A stretch of 64,000 nucleotides of DNA from Paraphysoderma sedebokerense (taxonomy: Eukaryota; Blastocladiomycota; Physodermatomycetes; Physodermatales; Physodermataceae): contig JAHLJZ010000012.1 in assembly GCA_025602915.1 (NCBI GenBank), positions 310,001 to 374,000 of the forward strand. The letters run 5' to 3'. A program made the position numbers and the translations under genes. This document shows positions 1-10,444 of this stretch, piece by piece (within the stretch, counting starts at the first letter, position 1; the number at the start of each line of letters is the position of its first letter). The notes beneath the pieces are model-generated. The model saw only the letters and a program-made list of their open reading frames with translations, searched no databases and had not been told where the DNA came from.

Positions 1-1320
1 ACGGTTTACCTTCCCTCCTCTCAATTTTCGCTCACTCGAAAACTCAAATGCTACATCTGTCCGCGCTTCTAAGCGTATTCGCAAAGATAACATACCAACA
101 GATGAGCAAATAAAGATAATGGACGAAATAATTGACGTGCTTGATTTGTCCCAGTACAAAGATGATGAGTTCGGAATGTAAGTGGTCTGGAGAATGCTTG
201 ATCCCCTTGAACTAAACTGATTTTTGGCTTTAGGAAGGACAAGTACTATCGTGTCAGCCGTACTTTCAACCCAATGCTCCATCATATAAACACCTGTATC
301 GACGATCGAGCCGTGCGAGTGGCACCAGATTTACCAGATGTCGATCCCCGCCTCAAAAGACAAATGGCACCAATACCGGACATATTTGAACGCTCTCGGC
401 CTTTACTGAAACGGGCTCAGGAAGTATTCGGCGTTACAAAAAGTATGTGACTCATGGACATCATTCATTTTGGCTTATGGTCAGACTAACAAATCTTTCT
501 GTAGCGGAACCAAAGAAGAAAAGAAAAAATAATCAAGAATACACAGATGCCTCGGGAGAAAAACTGGATCGCAGCAAATTATTTGCTGGGTTCGGGGAAT
601 ACTCTAGCGAATCGACCACGGTAACGTCTGCCTTAGACACTCCAGCAAAGATGTGAGACTTAAATATTAACATTATTTCATCAGAGAGTTGTTGGCAATG
701 TCAGCGAGTTGACCCCGTTAGAAGATTTCAACGCCATGTTAAATGATATAACTAGTGATAGAGTCGAAGATGGTATTTTACCCTCATTGCAATCGTCTCT
801 GTGCACCTATGTTCTTTTCATTAAATCTTTACCCGATTTTAAATCTTTCAGCTCTGAAAGGGCTAGGTGAAGTCATAAAGCATGCCGTATCTGATGAGTC
901 GGAGGATATAGTACGGCTTGAACAAGCCTTTCAGTTCTTGAAAGAAATGCGGCGCGCGGCCTTAGAGGTAAAGCTTCATGCTTCCAGTGATTTTCACCTC
1001 TCGAGTTAACATTTATTTTCTCTTCTTCCTTGAATAATTTGTAGAACGAAGCAAGCTTCACCTTCAATACAATCTTCCAAGAAATTAAAACCGTAGCAAA
1101 ACCGAAATTTTGGGATTTGGTTCGAGATCATAATCTTTCACTAATCACCGCGCAAGAAGAAGAAGCTCACATCGGAACTGCCAATATCGATGATACACGG
1201 TTAAACGTGGTCACTGAAGCACAGGCGAAACAGGTTTGTGTTTCCCGCTTTCCACATCAATGAATTTTGCATTATAATGAATTCGTTGTCCTCTTTTTCG
1301 TCTATTAGTTTCTGCTTTGA
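1..1320 (+). CDS. KU80: Ku80 (XRCC5), 3' part of gene
   Basis: Large subunit of the Ku heterodimer, which binds broken DNA ends in the nucleus and starts non-homologous end joining and telomere protection. The gene enters from the left edge. Exons read as 1-177, 234-442, 505-652, 687-772, 852-967, 1045-1233 and 1309-1320. The visible part holds the end of the Ku core (FTFPPL, then LDLSQYKDDEF), an SV40-like nuclear localisation signal PKKKRK at the start of the third exon, and the helical C-terminal domain (VVGNVSELTPLEDF, KGLGEVIKHA, FWDLVRDHNLSLITAQEEE). The protein ends QAKQFLL; the vertebrate extension with the DNA-PKcs-binding motif is absent, as usual in fungi. Its 3' end faces the next gene. 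The identity rests on the C-terminal domain pattern and is secure; the N-terminal half lies outside the window. Confidence 0.93.
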
Positions 1321-1754
1321 GCACATGTACATGCGCTCCTCTTATTTTGATATATTTATATTCATGTGTACACTGTATTGAATAGCAAATATGTATTATA
1401 ATGACTTATGCGCTGTTTCATTGTAACGGATTCTGCACCCAAATTTTGTTCCGTCAAAATCATTCAATCGCCGGTCGCTGTTGCTCTTAGCGTTTTCAAT
1501 TTTGTGTTGATGGGCCGTGCATTTAGAAGAAGAAGGACCGGTTACTCCCCTCCACAGACTAAAGCTAATGTTGAGGAAAAGTCAGACGGCATGAGCATGA
1601 GCCGGAGTTGTAACCTGAGATGCTTCGATGACAGTGAAAGATGCAATATAGTATAATCTGATTCATTACGGAGCGCATATAATCTTTCTGGGATATGTCA
1701 ATCTCTGTACAAATGATATCGCAATAGAATGATATAGTTGCTAATTTGCATTCT
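1321..1754. other. Convergent 3' spacer
   Basis: About 430 bp between the Ku80 stop and the end of the facing gene. Only short frames without coding character or recognisable motifs are seen. Probably 3' UTRs and polyadenylation signals. Confidence 0.6.
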
Positions 1755-2387
1755 CTACAAGAAAACACCCTCTTCTTCATCTACTTCCTGTGTCAGCACA
1801 TGTGACGATTCTGCCATTTTCTCTGCTTCTATCATAGCATTCTTCTCTATTTCCGTATGTGCCAGATTTTCTCCTGCCTGAGGTTCCTTCAAGGTATCTA
1901 ACATACTTGCGCTATCCAACTTCACACCAATTTCCATCAGTCTTTTCTCGCATATTTTCACTTTAACTTTATTATTTACTACTACTGCCTCATTTTCCCT
2001 TATAAATTCATGAAACTCTACTATCTCATCGTTGGATGTGTCTGAACTTTCAGCAATAAATCGTTTCATTTCCTCGTTTGATCTCCACAAATGCTTGATC
2101 GAGTTCACGAGGGCGTCCAGCTCGCCATACACTGATTCCACAGGAAGATTTTGCAGCGAGGTTTGATATTGCATGAAAGCACTTTTTTGAGAGGATGATA
2201 ATGCGGCAGTGGAAGCGGACGTAATAGTTGGAGGAGCCGATAAAACCGATGACGCAGCAGAACTGTTGGTTGAATTCGCAGGACGGGGAGCCCGCCGAAG
2301 AAAATATACTCCGGGCATTATCTCTTCTTCATCCTCAAACCATTTGCTATTATCTGTCGAGGGAGCTGGACTTTCTTCCTTAGTCAT
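1755..2387 (-). CDS. Unknown coiled-coil protein, 210 aa
   Basis: I do not recognise this gene. It reads as one open frame from an ATG at 2387 (PNMTKEESPAPS; the frame runs further upstream, but no other ATG comes before an in-frame stop). It has an acidic N-terminal segment (WFEDEEEIMPGVYFL), an Ala/Ser/Thr-rich linker, and from about residue 90 a helical region with heptad character (ELDALVNSIKHLWRSNEE, then an acidic stretch rich in Glu and Ile). The C-terminus is acidic (EVDEEEGVFL). No membrane segment or signal peptide. It is convergent with Ku80 and divergent from the cysteine synthase. An upstream coding exon cannot be excluded. The balanced composition and lack of stops support a real gene; no function is proposed. 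Confidence 0.6.
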   Translation of the reverse strand: MTKEESPAPSTDNSKWFEDEEEIMPGVYFLRRAPRPANSTNSSAASSVLSAPPTITSASTAALSSSQKSAFMQYQTSLQNLPVESVYGELDALVNSIKHLWRSNEEMKRFIAESSDTSNDEIVEFHEFIRENEAVVVNNKVKVKICEKRLMEIGVKLDSASMLDTLKEPQAGENLAHTEIEKNAMIEAEKMAESSHVLTQEVDEEEGVFL

Positions 2388-2907
2388 ATTGGGAATGGAT
2401 GATTTAAGATTTTTGAGGTTCAATCGGTCGCACTCGAGTCAAGAGGGCGGTCAAGATGGATGGAAGGAAAACAATAAAGAAAATCGACAGGGCAATGTCT
2501 GCGGTATTGTTGTATCGTCCGAAAAGGCTGTGTGGATTGGGGGTTTAGAAATGAATTTGCAGTAGACCCGACAATCTCAACTCTGTAAGCGAGCGGAGGC
2601 CTTCAGCTGGCTCGTGACAATTGCGGCCGCTGATCTGTGCTCATCCACATCCACTCTTGCACCCGACTTCAGATAATTTCATCATGTATGAAAACTTGAC
2701 ATCATTTTACATATATTATCGGCATAAGAATTGACATGATTCTAATTCTCTGATCAAATGTACCACTTTTTGGGAGGACAGAAGAAACGGATCTCGACCA
2801 ACTCGACGATTGTCTGTCCTATTGTTCGGCCACTACGTTTTTTATTCCTCCTGCCCAAGAAATAAAGTCGATAAGTGCTCGAGAGATACAATTCACAAAG
2901 TTATTTA
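2388..2907. promoter_or_regulatory. Divergent intergenic promoter region
   Basis: About 520 bp between two genes read in opposite directions, so it should carry both promoters. It has GC-rich patches (around 2595-2640) and AT-rich stretches; I could not assign a specific factor site. Confidence 0.4.
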
Positions 2908-4588
2908 ATGTCGGCACTAGAGTCCTTGAGAAATTTTAATCTCCCCCCTTCACTTGCAAAATCCGTCCCCTTTTTTTGCTTATCAATAGCCTCGGGCTTT
3001 CTTCTCGTAACATCTCTTACAAAGTCTTATCGGCGTTCTAGGGCCAAAAAAAGGATAAAATCAACGGAAAGAGATGAGGTAATTGCAGACGGCGTTGTAG
3101 GATTGATTGGAAATACTCCCTTGATCAGAATCAAATCATTAAGTGATTATACGGGATGTGAAATACTGGCAAAAGGTATGCCGTTTTGCGCAGGAAAGTA
3201 CTCCAGTTGCCATTTCTGACACTGCATATCCTATTCATTTTAATCACAAAGCTGAATTTTTAAACCCCGGTGGCTCATCCAAAGACCGAGTTGCACTTTC
3301 CATCATTACAACGGCCGAGCAGTCAGGTTTGATAAAACCGCACTGCAACTGTACAATTTTCGAAGGAACTGTTGGATCGACGGGTATCTCGTTAGCTATG
3401 ATTTGTCGAGCAAAAGGATATAATTGCCACATTGTTATGCCAGATGATGTTGCGATCGATAAAGTTCAAATGCTGGAAAGGTTTGGTGCGGTTGTGGAGA
3501 GAGTGAAACCAGTCAGTATCATTGATAAGAACCAATTTGTCAACGTAGCCAAGCGAAGAGCCGAGGAGTATACCGATTATTGGAAAGAAAGGGAAAAGGT
3601 TATGATGAAAGAGAGAGAAGGTCAGAATGGCGTTAATGGATACACTAGCGGGAATTGCCAAAGAAATGGCGATACCGAAGAGTGGTTTACCCCTACTGGA
3701 TTTTTTGCCGATCAATTCGAAAACTTGGCGAATTACCAGATCCATTATGAAACCACCGGACCAGAAATATTCAACCAGACAAAAGGAGAATTAGATGCAT
3801 TCGTCATGGGAGCAGGTAAAACCTACTGACACTTTGTAATCTGGGCTTTAGTATGCCTATAAGAGCTCACCCCTGGTCGCAATTAGGAACTGGAGGAACT
3901 ATTGCCGGAGTCACTCGATACCTGAAAGAACGATTGCCGAACGTCAAGGCAATTCTATGCGATCCCCCAGGCTCCGGGTTGTATCATAAAGTCAAACATA
4001 ACATATTTTATGCACCAACCGAAGCGGAAGGAACGAGGCGTCGCCATCAGGTAAATATTCGTATCTGTTAATTGCTCCATCGTGCGTTTCTCCTTTATTC
4101 GCCACTCATCACTCTTATTCTCATCTATCTCAACTTTTAGATTGATACCATTATCGAAGGGATCGGTATCAACCGTCTGACAAGCAATTTTGAACGCGTT
4201 TGCTCTCCGGCGCCTTCGTCGGTTTCCAATAACTCTCGTTACAGCTACATCGATGATGCTATTCGAGTTACAGATGAAGAAGCGGTAAAAATGTCGAGAT
4301 TTTTATTGTTGAATGATGGTATATTTATTGGTTCTTCCTCGGCGGTAAATTGTGTCGCTGCAGTTAAAGTGGCAAAGAAAATGGGCGAAGGGAAGAGAAT
4401 AGTAACTATCCTGTGTGACGGCGGAGTTAGGCATCTAGGAAAATTTTGGTATGTCGCTTGTGCACTTCATTTACTTGCTCCTCGGAGAGACTAAACTTAA
4501 TGTAAACCCTTCCCGTAGGAACGACGAATTCATTGCGTCCCAAGGAATCAATCCTTCAGCAGCATCATTGGATGAATTCATATCATAA
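2908..4588 (+). CDS. Cysteine synthase 2-like, membrane-anchored PLP enzyme (Cys12/YGR012W type)
   Basis: PLP-dependent beta-family enzyme of the O-acetylserine sulfhydrylase/CBS group. Exons 2908-3175, 3252-3815, 3887-4050, 4141-4448 and 4519-4588 give 457 residues. The start is the ATG of MSALESLRNF, right before a hydrophobic segment (about residues 18-40) followed by a basic stretch RRSRAKKR, which matches the outer-mitochondrial-membrane anchor known for the yeast YGR012W and Aspergillus Cys-12 type. Catalytic features: IGNTPLIRI, the PLP lysine in NPGGSSKDR, the substrate-loop EGTVGSTG, and the phosphate-binding GAGTGGTIAG. The long loop after the KRRAEEYTDYW segment is typical of this subfamily. 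The known role of such proteins is unsettled; cysteine synthase activity was proposed from sequence and should not be assumed. Confidence 0.9.
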
Positions 4589-5075
4589 CAATGGTTAATA
4601 GAACGAGCTTGGGTTATTCTTCAGCCCGCTTCTCTGGTGTTTTTTTTTTCTTCAATGTATTATATTTCTTTTCCGATCGATTAGCCGTCGGAATTTTAAT
4701 TCAAGATTCATTTATTTGTTCGAATATTGGATATTAATAAAAAATATTAGGTTAATTGAGTGTCTCTTTCAAAGCGTTTTTCATTGAAGAAGGGCAGATT
4801 CATCGCCGTATCTGCTCTCAAACTTTTTGAAATGGCTAAAATGTCCCGGGTGCGATCAGTTTGAGCAGTCATTGCAATGCATGAGCAGAATCCGTGAAAA
4901 AAAGAAAGTGCATTGAACCCATATTAGTATTAGACAGCAACATTTCGTTTTATCATTCGGTTGACACACGAAGAGAGTCTTTTCCTACTAAGTTTAAACT
5001 AAATACAAAGTAAACTAAACTGCACTTTCGAAGTTACTATCTAGGACAAAAAACTACTTGTCCGGCTAACTCTTT
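4589..5075. other. Convergent 3' spacer
   Basis: About 490 bp, AT-rich, with AATAAA-like stretches near 4735. No coding frame with any recognisable pattern; probably 3' ends of the two facing genes. Confidence 0.5.
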
Positions 5076-7381
5076 TTAGAATCGGAGTACCATACGCCAT
5101 AACGCTTCATCATGCTTTGTTGGCCTTACTTTTCTGAACCCGAATTTCCCTTCATAAAAGCCAATCATTGTTTCGAGGCACTCAAGGCTAACATGTCTGT
5201 ACTGACTTTCAACAGCTTCTTCGATAACCTTTTCAATCAAGGTTTGACCAATACCATTGCCGCCCCATTGTGCATTTACAGCTAAGTAATTGATATGAAG
5301 ATCCCTTCTAGTCGCAGGGTAATAGTAAATGCAACCAACTACGTCTGGTTCGCAAGCTGGGTCCATAAATCTCAAATTGCCGTAGTCGCAGTTAAATGCT
5401 ACGATTAAAACTTGGTTACTCGTCAGAGTCATTTCGTCTACTATCTCGAGATCCGCGTCTGCAAATCGACGATTAACTAGTCTCAGCGCTTGGTGAAGGA
5501 AGTTTCCAAGATTATGTCTTTCTTCAATAGTAGCGCTCAACATCGCGGTTCGCAATAATTTATTGTCGAGGCGGACAGCAGAAATTGTTCGGCCGCTATA
5601 CAAGGTGACCGGGAAGAAAGCATTCTCTGGGAGCATGCCATAAAGAGAATGGCTGCCTTCACCGGGCAAGACAAGGAATCGATTAAAGAATGATTCAACG
5701 TCGCTCTAACAAGAAGAATTGTGAGAAACCAAGCAAGAAAAGGTATCAATATTAGTACACATGCTTGAAGTTAACTTACTTGTGTAGCTTGAATGTACTT
5801 TTGCCCAGATATCACATCATCGGCATTTTTTGCACTATCTACGATCTCATTCAATCGATCTGATGTCTGAACTCCTTTTTCCGAAACGTCTAATGAAGAA
5901 GTCAGTGTTTCATTCGTTTCAAACAGCTTGGTTGCCGAGTTGTTTGCACTCGCGTCAAGGTTTGTGGTTTGAACTCCTGCTTCAATCAGCAACCTTTCGC
6001 ATGAAACCTTCAAACATTGGGTTCCCATTGCAGCTGACGATGCATTTAACTTATTATCCTTTGGGTGAAAATATTGATGCCGAAGTGTAAGCATGATGGA
6101 AATGGGCAGAATGGCAAGCCCAATCGGACGCCAATGGAAAAATACCTTGGCGCTAACTCCATCAGAATCAACTGACAAGCTTTCGACAGCTAATACACCG
6201 TTGTCATTTCCGTTTGCGTCTTTATCACTTGTTGTGGAAGGCACCTGGAGGAGATAGTGACAGTAACTCGAGTCAGGCGATCTTATGATCGCGAAGTTAT
6301 AGCTGATGAAATTAAAATTACTGATGCGACAGAAGATTTCAATTCGACGGCATTCATTGCCAGGCTTCCCTGTGACTTGAAAACTCTGCAAAGACCCTCA
6401 GCCGAGCTCTATTATGGGTGTGGTCAATATTATCACCAACGGAAATGATTTTGAACTGAACCCGATATACCTCCAACATGTGCTTTCCATCCTTTGATCC
6501 GTTTTCAAAAATTTCTGCACCCATCGCAATGGCAGAGGTAGAGATGTCTTGATTCAATGTTACCCTTGTTTCGCACGGCGAGCTCTATTGAAAATAAAAG
6601 GAAGAATGCTACATAATCTGCCAACAAGTAGATAATTTTTTTTTGGAATGTACCCGGTACCTTTTTTTCGACCGATTTCTCCCCAATATTGCTTTTTGGA
6701 TCCAGTTTAACATTCTTCCATGGAGTCTTTAGTATTGTATGCAAACTTTGTGAGTGAACAGTACGAAAAATATGTGAAGTGGTTAGGAGGATACATACCA
6801 TCAATTTTCCTAACCATTTCTTGCCTGTTGGCTTATTACTCTGACAAGATGCACATTATGTCATTGCCTGAACTCTTAGCAATACAAAAACTATGATTTT
6901 TACCTTTCCATTCTTCGACTTGTCAATTTTGTGCTCCTGGCGTTTGAAGGAAACAGTTCTGTCAGTATTTTGAACACAAATCTCTGACGGAAGCAACAAA
7001 GGTTACTTTAACATCTTGTTTTGGTAGCCAGAACCTATTCTGCTTAGAATCGTTCGCCTTATGAACATGGAATAAAAAAGGAGGGAATGTGAGAACTTTC
7101 GAATGTCGATGTTAATTGAATCTTCAAGGATCTTCAGCACGACAATGGAACTCCCAATATGGGTAATTTTGCATACATCTATTCTCCCAAGTATACTGTC
7201 GAGTACTGAGAAATAAAAGAAAGGAAGGACAGATAACTACCAGCATTTCAGCATGTTCGACATATTCTACTGCAGCAGACTTTTGCAAGTCGGGGACCGT
7301 AATCTCCGGATTGAAAGTCTGCGCTTGAGGTCGGAATAAACCGACAAAAGTCCGTAGGGGTTGGAATATGAGCTGCTTCAT
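5076..7381 (-). CDS. Membrane-associated GNAT-family acetyltransferase, unknown subfamily
   Basis: A multi-exon gene whose last two exons (5771-6391 region and 5076-5700) join in phase over a clean intron (5701-5770). The C-terminal 120 residues form a GNAT fold: DVVGCIYYYP, then INYLAVNAQWGGNGIGQTLI with the acetyl-CoA pyrophosphate loop QWGGNG, then LECLETMIGFYEGKFGFRKV. Upstream lie one transmembrane-like helix (RPIGLAILPISIMLTL), a Thr/Ser-rich linker with two VQT repeats, and small exons near 6549-6590, 6660-6730, 6800-6841 and 6902-6951 carrying Lys-rich segments (HKIDKSKNGK, SNKPTGKKWLGKLM). The first exon is proposed at 7241-7381 (MKQLIFQPLRTF); how it joins the next exon is not resolved. 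The substrate is unknown. The GNAT call is firm; the N-terminal model is tentative. Confidence 0.65.
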
Positions 7382-8724
7382 TACACCAAAAAGACAGCTC
7401 AGTAGCTTTTATGATTTTTAGAAGGTCAGATGAAGGGTGTCTGTCAAAAATGCCGATGATGATTTTCGACCAAAAACGTCTGGTGAAGCGCGTGCTATCG
7501 TGTTCTTGCGAATCACAGGTTTGTTAAATGTTCTTTCATTCCTTGCGCTCTTGCAGTCTTTCTGCGTCCTAGAATTGATTACGCTGCGTGATATAGTGTT
7601 TGAAATTGTCGCGGAGTAATGTACTCATAATAAAAGCTCCAAAAACTGCCCACAGAATGTAGGAATACTGTAGTAGGCTGCCAATGACGGCCATCGGGTT
7701 ATCTCTTATGTGCGGCGCAGTTCTCAACTCGATTACTCAAAATCACTCGCTATAAGGCTACGATAAACATTTCTGTACTCATGTACTGTCCAAATCTGAC
7801 TCGTTGACAACATCTCAGTGGGATCTAACCTACAATGATACCTTCGTCTCAATCCATTGGAAATTTTAAAACTTTAATGTGTGAAACCTTAATCTCCTAA
7901 AATGCTAGCTGCACTTTCTAACTTTCATGCGGTCTCCTGCAATCACTGCAACTTCATATTGTAAGAAAACTGAAAAAGAGGCGGGATCAATTCGCCGAAC
8001 ACTTTAATCCACTACATAGTTATATTTGATTTGCGGGAAGAAGAGGTTAGGAATTTTCTTACAAAAAAATATAAAATATCAGTGCGCACTGCGCAATCGG
8101 ACTGCACATGTTAATGAAAAATTACTAACTAAAAAGAATTGAACTCAATAAACGCATCTTTGATTGTAGTTATAATCTGCGCAAACTATTATCTGCTATC
8201 AAGCCCTGTACTCAATTTATATTTTGCCGCATTGGAAAGGAATCAAACGGCCGATTAATGCTGCTCATACAACTATCGAGCCTGTGAAAATTTGGATTCG
8301 TCAAATCACAAATTCTTGATTCACAACAGTCCGCAGCGAGCCAAGGTAGCCCAAGCAAATACAAAGACCATAAAAATACCCAACATCATGAAGATTGATA
8401 TCCGAAGTTACTCTTGCCACACGGACTCGGCAGACTCTGCGCAACTGTTTAGAAAGCGTTTGAGAAGGCCAAGAAGTAAGCGCGCCATCATTACCAGGGG
8501 AACGCAGTGCGTGATTACATTTATTACAATTAACTGCAGGCAAGGCCAATCAAGGTTTAGATCTCAACTCAACGTTATCAAATGATTGGAAATATGGGCA
8601 GAAACGCTTTAATTCCGCAATATTTACAAATTAACAGAAATCAAGCGGTGGGTAGTTAGGACGGCTGTGGAGTAACTTCCGCGGACGCGCCTCCGCCGTA
8701 TAAAGTACACCGAATTCAGCGAGA
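7382..8724. other. 1.3 kb without a confident gene
   Basis: Several short hydrophobic reading frames occur on the minus strand, among them one starting at an ATG near 7700 (MAVIGSLLQYSYILW, a possible membrane helix) that could splice toward 7425, and two membrane-like stretches between 8320 and 8520 in one frame separated by a TAA. None can be joined into a convincing protein. The right part (8640-8720) is GC-richer, with a TATAAA at 8699-8704, and may be a promoter. Confidence 0.35.
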
Positions 8725-9313
8725 ATGGAAACAAGTTTCTACAGCCTGGTAATTATATGTTTGCTACACCGTAGCATTGCGCGTTTTGTAATCACTTCCT
8801 AATCGATCTTCTTGTGTGTATGATGATATCACCCTGTCTGATAAAGAAGCATGTCTATGTCACTCCACCTACGTCCGCGACATTATGTTCTTTTTTTTAA
8901 TTAGCCAATATAAAGGATCTCATTCAAGTTTTCCCTTTGCTGAACAGGATAGGTCTGATGCACGGTTGCGAAGTGGTGATGTACACGTGACGGATGGAGG
9001 AAGTGAAAACCGAAGCGCCGAAAAAATGAACCATCACTCAACCAACTTACTTCCTACTTCAATTCTTATTTTCATCGGTTTGAGCATCAACAAGCTGTAT
9101 CAGATATAATGACCATGGTCATACTGGCTGGCTATCGGATACATCTTGTTATGTCTTTTCAATCCCGCCGTTGATGATATCTTTGGTAACCCGATCACGC
9201 CTTCAGCCTTCTTGATTTCCTTTATTATAGAGTTGAGATCGTTGGCTATCTACTTTGCACCAAAGGGTTTTGATCTGAGGAGCAAAGGCGAAGCTGAGGC
9301 GGGGAATATCTAA
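8725..9313 (+). CDS. Possible small membrane-protein gene (unresolved exons)
   Basis: A TATA-like box is followed by an ATG at 8725 (METSFYSL) with a GT-AA donor right after it. Downstream, one frame carries a hydrophobic segment (TSILIFIGLSINKLYQ, to 9109), and a second frame from 9115 to the stop at 9313 reads like real protein: WSYWLAIGYILLCLFNP, FLISFIIELRSLAIYFAP, and a charged tail SKGEAEAGNI. A possible intron at 9186-9230 lies within it. No GT-AG path joins the first and second frames, so this is either a gene with an unusual splice, a decayed gene, or chance. No homology is recognised. Confidence 0.3.
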
Positions 9314-10444
9314 GGTCGTTGTATATAATTCTTAGAACGGCCACACTTGAGTATTAAATCTTGTTATTTTATTTATTTATGCATTTATTTTTTGTTACAT
9401 GGTTTCATTATCTGTTTTCTTACTGGTAGTAAAGTATTTTCCTGTTTGGTCTGGTTGCAAAAGGGTAAAGATGATAAAAGACTGAAAGGTTAGACTCGAC
9501 AGAGTCGATGCTATCGTCAAACCTCTAAGAAGTCCTGAACCCTCTTAAATCCAGACCAAATTATTGTGTTACGATTGTTTTGCTATTTTTTCTTTCTTTT
9601 GACGGGGAATATGAGTCGAATGTTGCTTTTATCTCTATCAAAGTCATTCATTTGAAGTCGCATCCGTTTAGTTTTGATTGCGTATTTCACTTTGTTGAGA
9701 TTCCGTCACTCTGGAAGCTCCTTCATCTAGTGCAAGACGAAATGATTATATAATTTAATTCTCAATCAATCTGTCAATCCACTGAATCAAATCATGTTGA
9801 TTAATACATATATGATCGTTTTGCATTTGTAATCGATCCTTTCCCTTGCGATATCTACTTGTGCCAGGGAATGCTGTTAGATGTTTTGTATCATCTAGCT
9901 GATCAAATATCGTTATTTAACTTCTTGTTCTGGGTTCGTTGCATCGCGATGCATCGAGCAGGAATCAATTGCGTATATGCCCTCAGCGTTAACCACTTCG
10001 CATGGTTCCAATTATTATGTTTTGTTTACAAATGTATTGCAAATAAAACTGCTTGTTGAAGCGCAGTGTAGACTTATTACAATCTAATACCTGCTGAGCA
10101 GCATAAGTTAAATTGAATTTGGCCTGGAGTCGAAATTGAATCACGTGCCTCTATTCATTAACGGGTCGCCCTTTGGTCCACTGCTGGCTTGATTGAGCCG
10201 CTTTTAACTTTGTATCTACGAATCCTTGCATCCATCAATCCCGCCATCTCCTCGCACATCCTCCCTATCCTGTGCCGTCCCCGTATCGCATATTCGTAGT
10301 GTGTGTCCCTGCTCATCGATCAGCAGTCCTTTTCTATCCACCGTCCCGTAATTATCACCCTCCGCCTCGTATCTCTTACTGTCCTTTGAGCCACATCAAT
10401 CCAAACTCGAGGTCCATCAATCGTATGGTCCTTATTTTTCGTCA
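9314..10444. other. AT-rich intergenic region upstream of the LUFS gene
   Basis: About 1.1 kb with no coding frame that I believe. It contains one long-range inverted repeat, described separately (9445-9560). The last 250 bp become C-rich (CTCCTCGCACATCCTCCC and similar) and probably hold the promoter and 5' UTR of the following gene. Confidence 0.45.
9445..9560 (+). ncRNA. Candidate structured RNA, C/D-snoRNA-like
   Basis: A perfect 10-bp inverted repeat (TTTGGTCTGG at 9445-9454 with CCAGACCAAA at 9551-9560) encloses a second short stem (GGGT at 9463-9466 with ACCC at 9539-9542). Directly inside the inner stem are a C-box-like ATGATAA (one mismatch to RTGATGA) and, on the other side, a D-box CTGA. 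This is the order expected of a box C/D snoRNA with an extended terminal stem. The strand is inferred from the box order. No guide target was checked, and the mismatch in the C box keeps confidence low. Confidence 0.28.
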
